NCBI RefSeq assembly: GCF_026151205.1
Contig: NC_087076.1
Location: 19,769,919-19,833,918, forward strand
DNA: 64,000 nt
Reading direction: 5' to 3'
From: Bolinopsis microptera
Taxonomy: Eukaryota > Ctenophora > Tentaculata > Lobata > Bolinopsidae
Shown here: positions 45,890 to 60,800 of the stretch, piece after piece
Position numbering within the stretch: position 1 is the stretch's first letter
Layout: each line of letters opens with the position of its first letter
Notes under the pieces: generated by a model
What the model was told of the DNA's origin: nothing
What the model saw: only the letters and a program-made list of their open reading frames with translations
Databases searched by the model: none
Made by a program: the position numbers and the translations under genes

Positions 45890-48800
45890 CTGAGATGGAA
45901 TACTGTTAAAGTGTTAACTAATGGTCACCAGAGATGGAATACATCTGATAATGTCTAGACAATTGCTGATATTGTCATGAAGAAGAATATTGCCTCCCTG
46001 ATACACAGGCGCATGTTGCTAGGGTATTCATTGGACATCACAAGCGGTAAATAATCAAGAAACTTATGAGAGTAGAAGTTTGAAATTCTAAATATAATCC
46101 AAATGTGCCAATTGACCTGGTTACCCCCGATGGAACAGACGGCCTGGTATCCTCTGGGTAAACACCCGTCAGCAGGTATTGCGACTAAGTTAGCTCCAGA
46201 GGGAACAGAGGATCCTGCTCCTTTGTAGCTAAAACTGACCTCTGACAGTGCGATTGCAGCTGGTACCTGGGAGGGGTTGTTATTGTGGGAGAAGGGATTA
46301 TATTATTATCAATCAGTGGCTTGAGAAAAAGAATGTTTGATTAAAACAATAGAAACTATCGCATTTCAGTTTATATCATGTTCATTGTTCAAAATGTGAG
46401 TTTGGTTGTATTTACTGTGAAATCATATCAAATAATGGAGTTTGGCCTGTAAAAGTATTTTGTTTAAAAAATACCTTGATACGCTGTCCATTGATCTTCA
46501 CTGAGAAGGTTCCAGGTCGAGCCGCTCTATTTCTAAAGTACCTTCCAGGAATTACAGCAGAGTTTCCTTTGATATTAACCTAACAAATTTAACAGTATTA
46601 ACATACTAAGGTTTATAGTTATAACATGACAAGTTTCTAGTTTTAACATACCACCGGACCCAAGTAGTCTAAGCGATCTTAGGGAAATACGACAAGTTGA
46701 TTGAGCAAATGAACCAAAAAATTAAATTAGCTAATCAAGTTAATTAAGTCTATTTATTTAATAAACCTGGTAGAATCTGTCAGGGTAGACGGGAGTTCCA
46801 CTGATATTACAAGAGGGTGCGTCAGTTGGTCGACGTGAAGGTCTGTTCATCATACTTGCAGGTATCACCACTATAGGCCTCTTGTCCTGAAATGCGTTCG
46901 GTAATATTGTGACTATACGTTTATACTATAGTGCTACCACAGTGCTACCACAGTGCTACCACAGTGCTACCACAGTGCTACCACAGTGCTACCACAGTGC
47001 TACCACAGTGCTACCACAGTGCTACCACAGTGCTACCACAGTGCTACCACAGTGCTACCACAGTGCTACCACAGTGCTACCACAGTGCTACCACAGTGCT
47101 ACCACAGTGCTACCACAGTGCTACCACAGTGCTACCACAGTGCTACCACAGTGCTACCACAGTGCTACCACAGTGCTACCACAGTGCTACCACAGTGCTA
47201 CCACAGTGCTACCACAGTGCTACCACAGTGCTACCACAGTGCTACCACAGTGCTACCACAGTGCTACCACAGTGCTACCACAGTGCTACCACAGTGCTAC
47301 CACAGTGCTACCACAGTGCTACCACAGTGCTACCACAGTGCTACCACAGTGCTACCACAGTGCTACCACAGTGCTACCACAGTGCTACCACAGTGCTACC
47401 ACAGTGCTACCACAGTGCTACCACAGTGCTACCACAGTGCTACCACAGTGCTACCACAGTGCTACCACAGTGCTACCACAGTGCTACCACAGTGCTACCA
47501 CAGTGCTACCACAGTGCTACCACAGTGCTACCACAGTGCTACCACAGTGCTACCACAGTGCTACCACAGTGCTACCACAGTGCTACCACAGTGCTACCAC
47601 AGTGCTACCACAGTGCTACCACAGTGCTACCACAGTGCTACCACAGTGCTACCACAGTGCTACCACAGTGCTACCACAGTGCTACCACAGTGCTACCACA
47701 GTGCTACCACAGTGCTACCACAGTGCTACCACAGTGCTACCACAGTGCTACCACAGTGCTACCACAGTGCTACCACAGTGCTACCACAGTGCTACCACAG
47801 TGCTACCACAGTGCTACCACAGTGCTACCACAGTGCTACCACAGTGCTACCACAGTGCTACCACAGTGCTACCACAGTGCTACCACAGTGCTACCACAGT
47901 GCTACCACAGTGCTACCACAGTGCTACCACAGTGCTACCACAGTGCTACCACAGTGCTACCACAGTGCTACCACAGTGCTACCACAGTGCTACCACAGTG
48001 CTACCACAGTGCTACCACAGTGCTACCACAGTGCTACCACAGTGCTACCACAGTGCTACCACAGTGCTACCACAGTGCTACCACAGTGCTACCACAGTGC
48101 TACCACAGTGCTACCACAGTGCTACCACAGTGCTACCACAGTGCTACCACAGTGCTACCACAGTGCTACCACAGTGCTACCACAGTGCTACCACAGTGCT
48201 ACCACAGTGCTACCACAGTGCTACCACAGTGCTACCACAGTGCTACCACAGTGCTACCACAGTGCTACCACAGTGCTACCACAGTGCTACCACAGTGCTA
48301 CCACAGTGCTACCACAGTGCTACCACAGTGCTACCACAGTGCTACCACAGTGCTACCACAGTGCTACCACAGTGCTACCACAGTGCTACCACAGTGCTAC
48401 CACAGTGCTACCACAGTGCTGCTACAGTGCTACCACAGTGCTACCACAGTGCTACCACAGTGCTACCACAGTGCTACCACAGTGCTACCACAGTGCTACC
48501 ACAGTGCTACCACAGTGCTACCACAGTGCTACCACAGTGCTACCACAGTGCTACCGCAGTGCTACCACAGTGCTACCACAGTGCTACCACAGTGCTACCA
48601 CAGTGCTACCACAGTGCTACCACAGTGCTACCACAGTGATACCATAGTGATCTCATACTGCTACCACAGTGCTATCATAGTGATATCATCACGTATCAAA
48701 TTTAAAATGGAAAGTCTACCGTTTATTAAAGTTAAATCATTGACACATTTTTTGTACGATCGTTAATGTATTTCGTATCATGATAGAAAAATGGCAAAAA

Positions 48801-51800
48801 TCTAATAATGATTTCATAGATGGTCACCTTAGCCACGGGTTTGTAGGTAGGTTTCACAGAGCCATCATTGTTGAACATAACAAACAGGGGGAAGGATCTG
48901 GTTCCACGAGGCAATCCTTGAGACATAAACTTAGGAGCACCCATAGCAGGGTATGTGGGATATGGTAGCTTGGTTGGAGAATCACCATCATCAGAGGATG
49001 AGTCTCCAGAAGATGAACTGGGATCAGAAGACATGTAGCCAGGACCTCCAGGAGAAAGGAAAGCTTGTGCACCAGTAGGCGATGGTATGAAACCACAAGG
49101 ACTTGGAATAAAACCTCCAGGACCCTCAGGGCCATATGGTCCGACAGAAGTCGGTCCGTATGGTCCAGCAAAAGTAGGTCCGTAAGGTCCAACAGAAGCA
49201 GGTCCGTATGGTCCAGCTGGATCAATAAGTCCTACAGATGAAGGTACTCCGTAGGGTCCAGCAGACGCAAGTCCAGCAGAAGTAGGTCCGTAGGGTCCAG
49301 CAGAAGCAGGTCCAGCAGAAGTAGGTCCGTAGGGTCCAGCAGACGCAGGTCCAGCAGAAGTAGGTCCGTAAGTTCCGGCAGAAACAGGTCCGTATGGTCC
49401 AGTAGAAGCAGGTCCAGTAGAAGTAAGTCCGTAAGGTCCGGCAGAAGTAGGACCGTAAGGTCCGGAAGAAGTAGGTCTGTATGGTCCAGCGCCTCCAGCA
49501 CCTCCGGAAGAAATATCAATGTCGATAGAGGGACCAACTCCTGCACCAGAACCAGCACCGTATTGACCGGCACCTCCAGCACCACCAGCACCAGGACCGT
49601 ACAGTCCACCGGCACCACCAGATGGTGAAATAAGTCCAGCTCCAGAAGGACCGGATGAAGGTCCAGCACCTCCAGCAGCAGAAACAACAAATACGACGTG
49701 CACTGATCCACCATATGCAACTAGGACACTTCCTAGATTGCTTGGGTTTGGTGAGATGGCAGCTCCAGAGACGATAACAGTTGCACCACTAGGTAGAGTT
49801 ACACTGTAAGAACCTCCGGCAGAAATGAGGATTCCGTTGAACATGAATCCACCAGCACCTCCGGCACCACCAGCAGCGCCAGCACCTCCTGCACCAGAGC
49901 CATACATACCTGCTCCAGCGCCTCCAGCACCTCCGGAGTAAATATCAATGTCGATAGAGGGACCAACTCCTGCACCAGAACCAGCACCGTATTGACCGGC
50001 ACCTCCAGCACCACCAGCACCAGGACCGTACAGTCCACCGGCACCACCAGATGGTGAAATAAGTCCAGCTCCAGAAGGACCGGATGAAGGTCCAGCACCT
50101 CCAGCAGCAGAAACAACAAATACGACGTGCACTGATCCACCATATGCAACTAGGACACTTCCTGGATTGCTTGGGTTTGGTGAGATGGCAGCTCCAGAGA
50201 CGATAACAGTGGCACCACTAGGTAGAGTTACACTGTAAGAACCTCCGGCGGAAATGAGGATTCCGTTGAACATGAATCCACCAGCACCTCCGGCACCACC
50301 AGCAGCGCCAGCACCTCCTGCACCAGAGCCATACATACCTGCTCCAGCGCCTCCAGCACCTCCGGAGTAAATATCAATGTCGATAGAGGGACCAACTCCT
50401 GCACCAGAACCAGCACCGTATTGACCGGCACCTCCAGCACCACCAGCACCAGGACCGTACAGTCCACCGGCACCACCAGATGGTGAAATAAGTCCAGCTC
50501 CAGAAGGACCGGATGAAGGTCCAGCACCTCCAGCAGCAGAAACAACAAATACGACGTGCACTGATCCACCATATGCAACTAGGACACTTCCTGGATTGCT
50601 TGGGTTTGGTGAGATGGCAGCTCCAGAGACGATAACAGTGGCACCACTAGGTAGAGTTACACTGTAAGAACCTCCGGCGGAAATGAGGATTCCGTTGAAC
50701 ATGAATCCACCAGCACCTCCGGTACCACCAGCAGCGCCAGCACCTCCTGCACCAGAGCCATACATACCTGCTCCAGCGCCTCCAGCACCTCCGGAGTAAA
50801 TATCAATGTCGATAGAGGGACCAACTCCTGCACCAGAACCAGCACCGTATTGACCGGCACCTCCAGCACCACCAGCACCAGGACCGTACAGTCCACCGGC
50901 ACCACCAGATGGTGAAATAAGTCCAGCTCCAGAAGGACCGGATGAAGGTCCAGCACCTCCAGCAGCAGAAACAACAAATACGACGTGCACTGATCCACCA
51001 TATGCAACTAGGACACTTCCTGGATTGCTTGGGTTTGGTGAGATGGCAGCTCCAGAGACGATAACAGTGGCACCACTAGGTAGAGTTACACTGTAAGAAC
51101 CTCCGGCGGAAATGAGGATTCCGTTGAACATGAATCCACCAGCACCTCCGGCACCACCAGCAGCGCCAGCACCTCCTGCACCAGAACCATACATACCTGC
51201 TCCAGCGCCTCCAGCACCTCCGGAGTAAATATCAATGTCGATAGAGGGACCAACTCCTGCACCAGAACCAGCACCGTATTGACCGGCACCTCCAGCACCA
51301 CCAGCACCAGGACCGTACAGTCCACCGGCACCACCAGATGGTGAAATAAGTCCAGCTCCAGAAGGACCGGATGAAGGTCCAGCACCTCCAGCAGCAGAAA
51401 CAACAAATACGACGTGCACTGATCCACCATATGCAACTAGGACACTTCCTGGATTGCTTGGGTTTGGTGAGATGGCAGCTCCAGAGACGATAACAGTGGC
51501 ACCACTAGGTAGAGTTACACTGTAAGAACCTCCGGCGGAAATGAGGATTCCGTTGAACATGAATCCACCAGCACCTCCGGCACCACCAGCAGCGCCAGCA
51601 CCTCCTGCACCAGAGCCATACATACCTGCTCCAGCGCCTCCAGCACCTCCGGAGTAAATATCAATGTCGATAGAGGGACCAACTCCTGCACCAGAACCAG
51701 CACCGTATTGACCGGCACCTCCAGCACCACCAGCACCAGGACCGTACAGTCCACCGGCACCACCAGATGGTGAAATAAGTCCAGCTCCAGAAGGACCGGA

Positions 51801-54800
51801 TGAAGGTCCAGCACCTCCAGCACCTCCAGCAGCAGAAACAACAAATACGACGTGCACTGATCCACCATATGCAACTAGGACACTTCCTGGATTGCTTGGG
51901 TTTGGTGAGATGGCAGCTCCAGAGACGATAACAGTGGCACCACTAGGTAGAGTTACACTGTAAGAACCTCCGGCGGAAATGAGGATTCCGTTGAACATGA
52001 ATCCACCAGCACCTCCGGCACCACCAGCAGCGCCAGCACCTCCTGCACCAGAGCCATACATACCTGCTCCAGCGCCTCCAGCACCTCCGGAGTAAATATC
52101 AATGTCGATAGAGGGACCAACTCCTGCACCAGAACCAGCACCGTATTGACCGGCACCTCCAGCACCACCAGCACCAGGACCGTACAGTCCACCGGCACCA
52201 CCAGATGGTGAAATAAGTCCAGCTCCAGAAGGACCGGATGAAGGTCCAGCACCTCCAGCAGCAGAAACAACAAATACGACGTGCACTGATCCACCATATG
52301 CAACTAGGACACTTCCTGGATTGCTTGGGTTTGGTGAGATGGCAGCTCCAGAGACGATAACAGTGGCACCACTAGGTAGAGTTACACTGTAAGAACCTCC
52401 GGCGGAAATGAGGATTCCGTTGAACATGAATCCACCAGCACCTCCGGCACCACCAGCAGCGCCAGCACCTCCTGCACCAGAGCCATACATACCTGCTCCA
52501 GCGCCTCCAGCACCTCCGGAGTAAATATCAATGTCGATAGAGGGACCAACTCCTGCACCAGAACCAGCACCGTATTGACCGGCACCTCCAGCACCACCAG
52601 CACCAGGACCGTACAGTCCACCGGCACCACCAGATGGTGAAATAAGTCCAGCTCCAGAAGGACCGGATGAAGGTCCAGCACCTCCAGCACCTCCAGCAGC
52701 AGAAACAACAAATACGACGTGCACTGATCCACCATATGCAACTAGGACACTTCCTGGATTGCTTGGGTTTGGTGAGATGGCAGCTCCAGAGACGATAACA
52801 GTGGCACCACTAGGTAGAGTTACACTGTAAGAACCTCCGGCGGAAATGAGGATTCCGTTGAACATGAATCCACCAGCACCTCCGGCACCACCAGCAGCGC
52901 CAGCACCTCCTGCACCAGAGCCATACATACCTGCTCCAGCGCCTCCAGCACCTCCGGAGTAAATATCAATGTCGATAGAGGGACCAACTCCTGCACCAGA
53001 ACCAGCACCGTATTGACCGGCACCTCCAGCACCACCAGCACCAGGACCGTACAGTCCACCGGCACCACCAGATGGTGAAATAAGTCCAGCTCCAGAAGGA
53101 CCGGATGAAGGTCCAGCACCTCCAGCAGCAGAAACAACAAATACGACGTGCACTGATCCACCATATGCAACTAGGACACTTCCTGGATTGCTTGGGTTTG
53201 GTGAGATGGCAGCTCCAGAGACGATAACAGTGGCACCACTAGGTAGAGTTACACTGTAAGAACCTCCGGCGGAAATGAGGATTCCGTTGAACATGAATCC
53301 ACCAGCACCTCCGGCACCACCAGCAGCGCCAGCACCTCCTGCACCAGAGCCATACATACCTGCTCCAGCGCCTCCAGCACCTCCGGAGTAAATATCAATG
53401 TCGATAGAGGGACCAACTCCTGCACCAGAACCAGCACCGTATTGACCGGCACCTCCAGCACCACCAGCACCAGGACCGTACAGTCCACCGGCACCACCAG
53501 ATGGTGAAATAAGTCCAGCTCCAGAAGGACCGGATGAAGGTCCAGCACCTCCAGCAGCAGAAACAACAAATACGACGTGCACTGATCCACCATATGCAAC
53601 TAGGACACTTCCTGGATTGCTTGGGTTTGGTGAGATGGCAGCTCCAGAGACGATAACAGTGGCACCACTAGGTAGAGTTACACTGTAAGAACCTCCGGCG
53701 GAAATGAGGATTCCGTTGAACATGAATCCACCAGCACCTCCGGCACCACCAGCAGCGCCAGCACCTCCTGCACCAGAGCCATACATACCTGCTCCAGCGC
53801 CTCCAGCACCTCCGGAGTAAATATCAATGTCGATAGAGGGACCAACTCCTGCACCAGAACCAGCACCGTATTGACCGGCACCTCCAGCACCACCAGCACC
53901 AGGACCGTACAGTCCACCGGCACCACCAGATGGTGAAATAAGTCCAGCTCCAGAAGGACCGGATGAAGGTCCAGCACCTCCAGCAGCAGAAACAACAAAT
54001 ACGACGTGCACTGATCCACCATATGCAACTAGGACACTTCCTGGATTGCTTGGGTTTGGTGAGATGGCAGCTCCAGAGACGATAACAGTGGCACCACTAG
54101 GTAGAGTTACACTGTAAGAACCTCCGGCGGAAATGAGGATTCCGTTGAACATGAATCCACCAGCACCTCCGGCACCACCAGCAGCGCCAGCACCTCCTGC
54201 ACCAGAGCCATACATACCTGCTCCAGCGCCTCCAGCACCTCCGGAGTAAATATCAATGTCGATAGAGGGACCAACTCCTGCACCAGAACCAGCACCGTAT
54301 TGACCGGCACCTCCAGCACCACCAGCACCAGGACCGTACAGTCCACCGGCACCACCAGATGGTGAAATAAGTCCAGCTCCAGAAGGACCGGATGAAGGTC
54401 CAGCACCTCCAGCAGCAGAAACAACAAATACGACGTGCACTGATCCACCATATGCAACTAGGACACTTCCTGGATTGCTTGGGTTTGGTGAGATGGCAGC
54501 TCCAGAGACGATAACAGTGGCACCACTAGGTAGAGTTACACTGTAAGAACCTCCGGCGGAAATGAGGATTCCGTTGAACATGAATCCACCAGCACCTCCG
54601 GCACCACCAGCAGCGCCAGCACCTCCTGCACCAGAGCCATACATACCTGCTCCAGCGCCTCCAGCACCTCCGGAGTAAATATCAATGTCGATAGAGGGAC
54701 CAACTCCTGCACCAGAACCAGCACCGTATTGACCGGCACCTCCAGCACCACCAGCACCAGGACCGTACAGTCCACCGGCACCACCAGATGGTGAAATAAG

Positions 54801-57800
54801 TCCAGCTCCAGAAGGACCGGATGAAGGTCCAGCACCTCCAGCAGCAGAAACAACAAATACGACGTGCACTGATCCACCATATGCAACTAGGACACTTCCT
54901 GGATTGCTTGGGTTTGGTGAGATGGCAGCTCCAGAGACGATAACAGTGGCACCACTAGGTAGAGTTACACTGTAAGAACCTCCGGCGGAAATGAGGATTC
55001 CGTTGAACATGAATCCACCAGCACCTCCGGCACCACCAGCAGCGCCAGCACCTCCTGCACCAGAGCCATACATACCTGCTCCAGCGCCTCCAGCACCTCC
55101 GGAGTAAATATCAATGTCGATAGAGGGACCAACTCCTGCACCAGAACCAGCACCGTATTGACCGGCACCTCCAGCACCACCAGCACCAGGACCGTACAGT
55201 CCACCGGCACCACCAGATGGTGAAATAAGTCCAGCTCCAGAAGGACCGGATGAAGGTCCAGCACCTCCAGCAGCAGAAACAACAAATACGACGTGCACTG
55301 ATCCACCATATGCAACTAGGACACTTCCTGGATTGCTTGGGTTTGGTGAGATGGCAGCTCCAGAGACGATAACAGTGGCACCACTAGGTAGAGTTACACT
55401 GTAAGAACCTCCGGCGGAAATGAGGATTCCGTTGAACATGAATCCACCAGCACCTCCGGCACCACCAGCAGCGCCAGCACCTCCTGCACCAGAGCCATAC
55501 ATACCTGCTCCAGCGCCTCCAGCACCTCCGGAGTAAATATCAATGTCGATAGAGGGACCAACTCCTGCACCAGAACCAGCACCGTATTGACCGGCACCTC
55601 CAGCACCACCAGCACCAGGACCGTACAGTCCACCGGCACCACCAGATGGTGAAATAAGTCCAGCTCCAGAAGGACCGGATGAAGGTCCAGCACCTCCAGC
55701 AGCAGAAACAACAAATACGACGTGCACTGATCCACCATATGCAACTAGGACACTTCCTGGATTGCTTGGGTTTGGTGAGATGGCAGCTCCAGAGACGATA
55801 ACAGTGGCACCACTAGGTAGAGTTACACTGTAAGAACCTCCGGCGGAAATGAGGATTCCGTTGAACATGAATCCACCAGCACCTCCGGCACCACCAGCAG
55901 CGCCAGCACCTCCTGCACCAGAGCCATACATACCTGCTCCAGCGCCTCCAGCACCTCCGGAGTAAATATCAATGTCGATAGAGGGACCAACTCCTGCACC
56001 AGAACCAGCACCGTATTGACCGGCACCTCCAGCACCACCAGCACCAGGACCGTACAGTCCACCGGCACCACCAGATGGTGAAATAAGTCCAGCTCCAGAA
56101 GGACCGGATGAAGGTCCAGCACCTCCAGCAGCAGAAACAACAAATACGACGTGCACTGATCCACCATATGCAACTAGGACACTTCCTGGATTGCTTGGGT
56201 TTGGTGAGATGGCAGCTCCAGAGACGATAACAGTGGCACCACTAGGTAGAGTTACACTGTAAGAACCTCCGGCGGAAATGAGGATTCCGTTGAACATGAA
56301 TCCACCAGCACCTCCGGCACCACCAGCAGCGCCAGCACCTCCTGCACCAGAGCCATACATACCTGCTCCAGCGCCTCCAGCACCTCCGGAGTAAATATCA
56401 ATGTCGATAGAGGGACCAACTCCTGCACCAGAACCAGCACCGTATTGACCGGCACCTCCAGCACCACCAGCACCAGGACCGTACAGTCCACCGGCACCAC
56501 CAGATGGTGAAATAAGTCCAGCTCCAGAAGGACCGGATGAAGGTCCAGCACCTCCAGCAGCAGAAACAACAAATACGACGTGCACTGATCCACCATATGC
56601 AACTAGGACACTTCCTGGATTGCTTGGGTTTGGTGAGATGGCAGCTCCAGAGACGATAACAGTGGCACCACTAGGTAGAGTTACACTGTAAGAACCTCCG
56701 GCAGAAATGAGGATTCCGTTGAACATGAATCCACCAGCACCTCCGGCACCACCAGCAGCGCCAGCACCTCCTGCACCAGAGCCATACATACCTGCTCCAG
56801 CGCCTCCAGCACCTCCGGAGTAAATATCAATGTCGATAGAGGGACCAACTCCTGCACCAGAACCAGCACCGTATTGACCGGCACCTCCAGCACCACCAGC
56901 ACCAGGACCGTACAGTCCACCGGCACCACCAGATGGTGAAATAAGTCCAGCTCCAGAAGGACCGGATGAAGGTCCAGCACCTCCAGCAGCAGAAACAACA
57001 AATACGACGTGCACTGATCCACCATATGCAACTAGGACACTTCCTGGATTGCTTGGGTTTGGTGAGATGGCAGCTCCAGAGACGATAACAGTGGCACCAC
57101 TAGGTAGAGTTACACTGTAAGAACCTCCGGCGGAAATGAGGATTCCGTTGAACATGAATCCACCAGCACCTCCGGCACCACCAGCAGCGCCAGCACCTCC
57201 TGCACCAGAGCCATACATACCTGCTCCAGCGCCTCCAGCACCTCCGGAGTAAATATCAATGTCGATAGAGGGACCAACTCCTGCACCAGAACCAGCACCG
57301 TATTGACCGGCACCTCCAGCACCACCAGCACCAGGACCGTACAGTCCACCGGCACCACCAGATGGTGAAATAAGTCCAGCTCCAGAAGGACCGGATGAAG
57401 GTCCAGCACCTCCAGCAGCAGAAACAACAAATACGACGTGCACTGATCCACCATATGCAACTAGGACACTTCCTGGATTGCTTGGGTTTGGTGAGATGGC
57501 AGCTCCAGAGACGATAACAGTGGCACCACTAGGTAGAGTTACACTGTAAGAACCTCCGGCGGAAATGAGGATTCCGTTGAACATGAATCCACCAGCACCT
57601 CCGGCACCACCAGCAGCGCCAGCACCTCCTGCACCAGAGCCATACATACCTGCTCCAGCACCTCCAGCACCTCCGGAGTAAATATCAATGTCGATAGAGG
57701 GACCAACTCCTGCACCAGAACCAGCACCGTATTGACCGGCACCTCCAGCACCACCAACACCAGGACCGTACAGTCCACCGGCACCACCAGATGGTGAAAT

Positions 57801-60800
57801 AAGTCCAGCTCCAGAAGGACCGGATGAAGGTCCAGCACCTCCAGCAGCAGAAACAACAAATACGACGTGCACTGATCCACCATATGCAACTAGGACACTT
57901 CCTGGATTGCTTGGGTTTGGTGAGATGGCAGCTCCAGAGACGATAACAGTGGCACCACTAGGTAGAGTTACACTGTAAGAACCTCCGGCGGAAATGAGGA
58001 TTCCGTTGAACATGAATCCACCAGCACCTCCGGCACCACCAGCAGCGCCAGCACCTCCTGCACCAGAGCCATACATACCTGCTCCAGCGCCTCCAGCACC
58101 TCCGGAGTAAATATCAATGTCGATAGAGGGACCAACTCCTGCACCAGAACCAGCACCGTATTGACCGGCACCTCCAGCACCACCAGCACCAGGACCGTAC
58201 AGTCCACCGGCACCACCAGATGGTGAAATAAGTCCAGCTCCAGAAGGACCGGATGAAGGTCCAGCACCTCCAGCAGCAGAAACAACAAATACGACGTGCA
58301 CTGATCCACCATATGCAACTAGGACACTTCCTGGATTGCTTGGGTTTGGTGAGATGGCAGCTCCAGAGACGATAACAGTGGCACCACTAGGTAGAGTTAC
58401 ACTGTAAGAACCTCTGGCAGAAATGAGGATTCCGTTGAACATGAATCCACCAGCACCTCCGGCACCACCAGCAGCGCCAGCACCTCCTGCACCAGAGCCA
58501 TACATACCTGCTCCAGCGCCTCCAGCACCTCCGGAGTAAATATCAATGTCGATAGAGGGACCAACTCCTGCACCAGAACCAGCACCGTATTGACCGGCAC
58601 CTCCAGCACCACCAGCACCAGGACCGTACAGTCCACCGGCACCACCAGATGGTGAAATAAGTCCAGCTCCAGAAGGACCGGATGAAGGTCCAGCACCTCC
58701 AGCAGCAGAAACAACAAATACGACGTGCACTGATCCACCATATGCAACTAGGACACTTCCTGGATTGCTTGGGTTTGGTGAGATGGCAGCTCCAGAGACG
58801 ATAACAGTGGCACCACTAGGTAGAGTTACACTGTAAGAACCTCCGGCGGAAATGAGGATTCCGTTGAACATGAATCCACCAGCACCTCCGGCACCACCAG
58901 CAGCGCCAGCACCTCCTGCACCAGAGCCATACATACCTGCTCCAGCGCCTCCAGCACCTCCGGAGTAAATATCAATGTCGATAGAGGGACCAACTCCTGC
59001 ACCAGAACCAGCACCGTATTGACCGGCACCTCCAGCACCACCAGCACCAGGACCGTACAGTCCACCGGCACCACCAGATGGTGAAATAAGTCCAGCTCCA
59101 GAAGGACCGGATGAAGGTCCAGCACCTCCAGCAGCAGAAACAACAAATACGACGTGCACTGATCCACCATATGCAACTAGGACACTTCCTGGATTGCTTG
59201 GGTTTGGTGAGATGGCAGCTCCAGAGACGATAACAGTGGCACCACTAGGTAGAGTTACACTGTAAGAACCTCCGGCGGAAATGAGGATTCCGTTGAACAT
59301 GAATCCACCAGCACCTCCGGCACCACCAGCAGCGCCAGCACCTCCTGCACCAGAGCCATACATACCTGCTCCAGCGCCTCCAGCACCTCCGGAGTAAATA
59401 TCAATGTCGATAGAGGGACCAACTCCTGCACCAGAACCAGCACCGTATTGACCGGCACCTCCAGCACCACCAGCACCAGGACCGTACAGTCCACCGGCAC
59501 CACCAGATGGTGAAATAAGTCCAGCTCCAGAAGGACCGGATGAAGGTCCAGCACCTCCAGCAGCAGAAACAACAAATACGACGTGCACTGATCCACCATA
59601 TGCAACTAGGACACTTCCTGGATTGCTTGGGTTTGGTGAGATGGCAGCTCCAGAGACGATAACAGTGGCACCACTAGGTAGAGTTACACTGTAAGAACCT
59701 CCGGCGGAAATGAGGATTCCGTTGAACATGAATCCACCAGCACCTCCGGCACCACCAGCAGCGCCAGCACCTCCTGCACCAGAGCCATACATACCTGCTC
59801 CAGCGCCTCCAGCACCTCCGGAGTAAATATCAATGTCGATAGAGGGACCAACTCCTGCACCAGAACCAGCACCGTATTGACCGGCACCTCCAGCACCACC
59901 AGCACCAGGACCGTACAGTCCACCGGCACCACCAGATGGTGAAATAAGTCCAGCTCCAGAAGGACCGGATGAAGGTCCAGCACCTCCAGCAGCAGAAACA
60001 ACAAATACGACGTGCACTGATCCACCATATGCAACTAGGACACTTCCTGGATTGCTTGGGTTTGGTGAGATGGCAGCTCCAGAGACGATAACAGTGGCAC
60101 CACTAGGTAGAGTTACACTGTAAGAACCTCCGGCGGAAATGAGGATTCCGTTGAACATGAATCCACCAGCACCTCCGGCACCACCAGCAGCGCCAGCACC
60201 TCCTGCACCAGAGCCATACATACCTGCTCCAGCGCCTCCAGCACCTCCGGAGTAAATATCAATGTCGATAGAGGGACCAACTCCTGCACCAGAACCAGCA
60301 CCGTATTGACCGGCACCTCCAGCACCACCAGCACCAGGACCGTACAGTCCACCGGCACCACCAGATGGTGAAATAAGTCCAGCTCCAGAAGGACCGGATG
60401 AAGGTCCAGCACCTCCAGCAGCAGAAACAACAAATACGACGTGCACTGATCCACCATATGCAACTAGGACACTTCCTGGATTGCTTGGGTTTGGTGAGAT
60501 GGCAGCTCCAGAGACGATAACAGTGGCACCACTAGGTAGAGTTACACTGTAAGAACCTCCGGCGGAAATGAGGATTCCGTTGAACATGAATCCACCAGCA
60601 CCACAAGCAGCGCCAGCACCTCCTGCACCAGAGTCATACATACCTGCTCCAGCGCCTCCAGCACCTCCGGAGTAAATATCAATGTCGATAGAGGGACCAA
60701 CTCCTGCACCAGAACCAGCACCGTATTGACCGGCACCTCCAGCACCACCAGCACCAGGACCGTACAGTCCACCGGCACCACCAGATGGTGAAATAAGTCC

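Noticed and set aside
46909-48766. Three overlapping plus-strand ORFs of more than 560 codons repeating LPQCYHSATTV
   Set aside because: They are the three frames of the 11-bp minisatellite inside an intron of the minus-strand gene. No start context, non-repeat domain or splice support.
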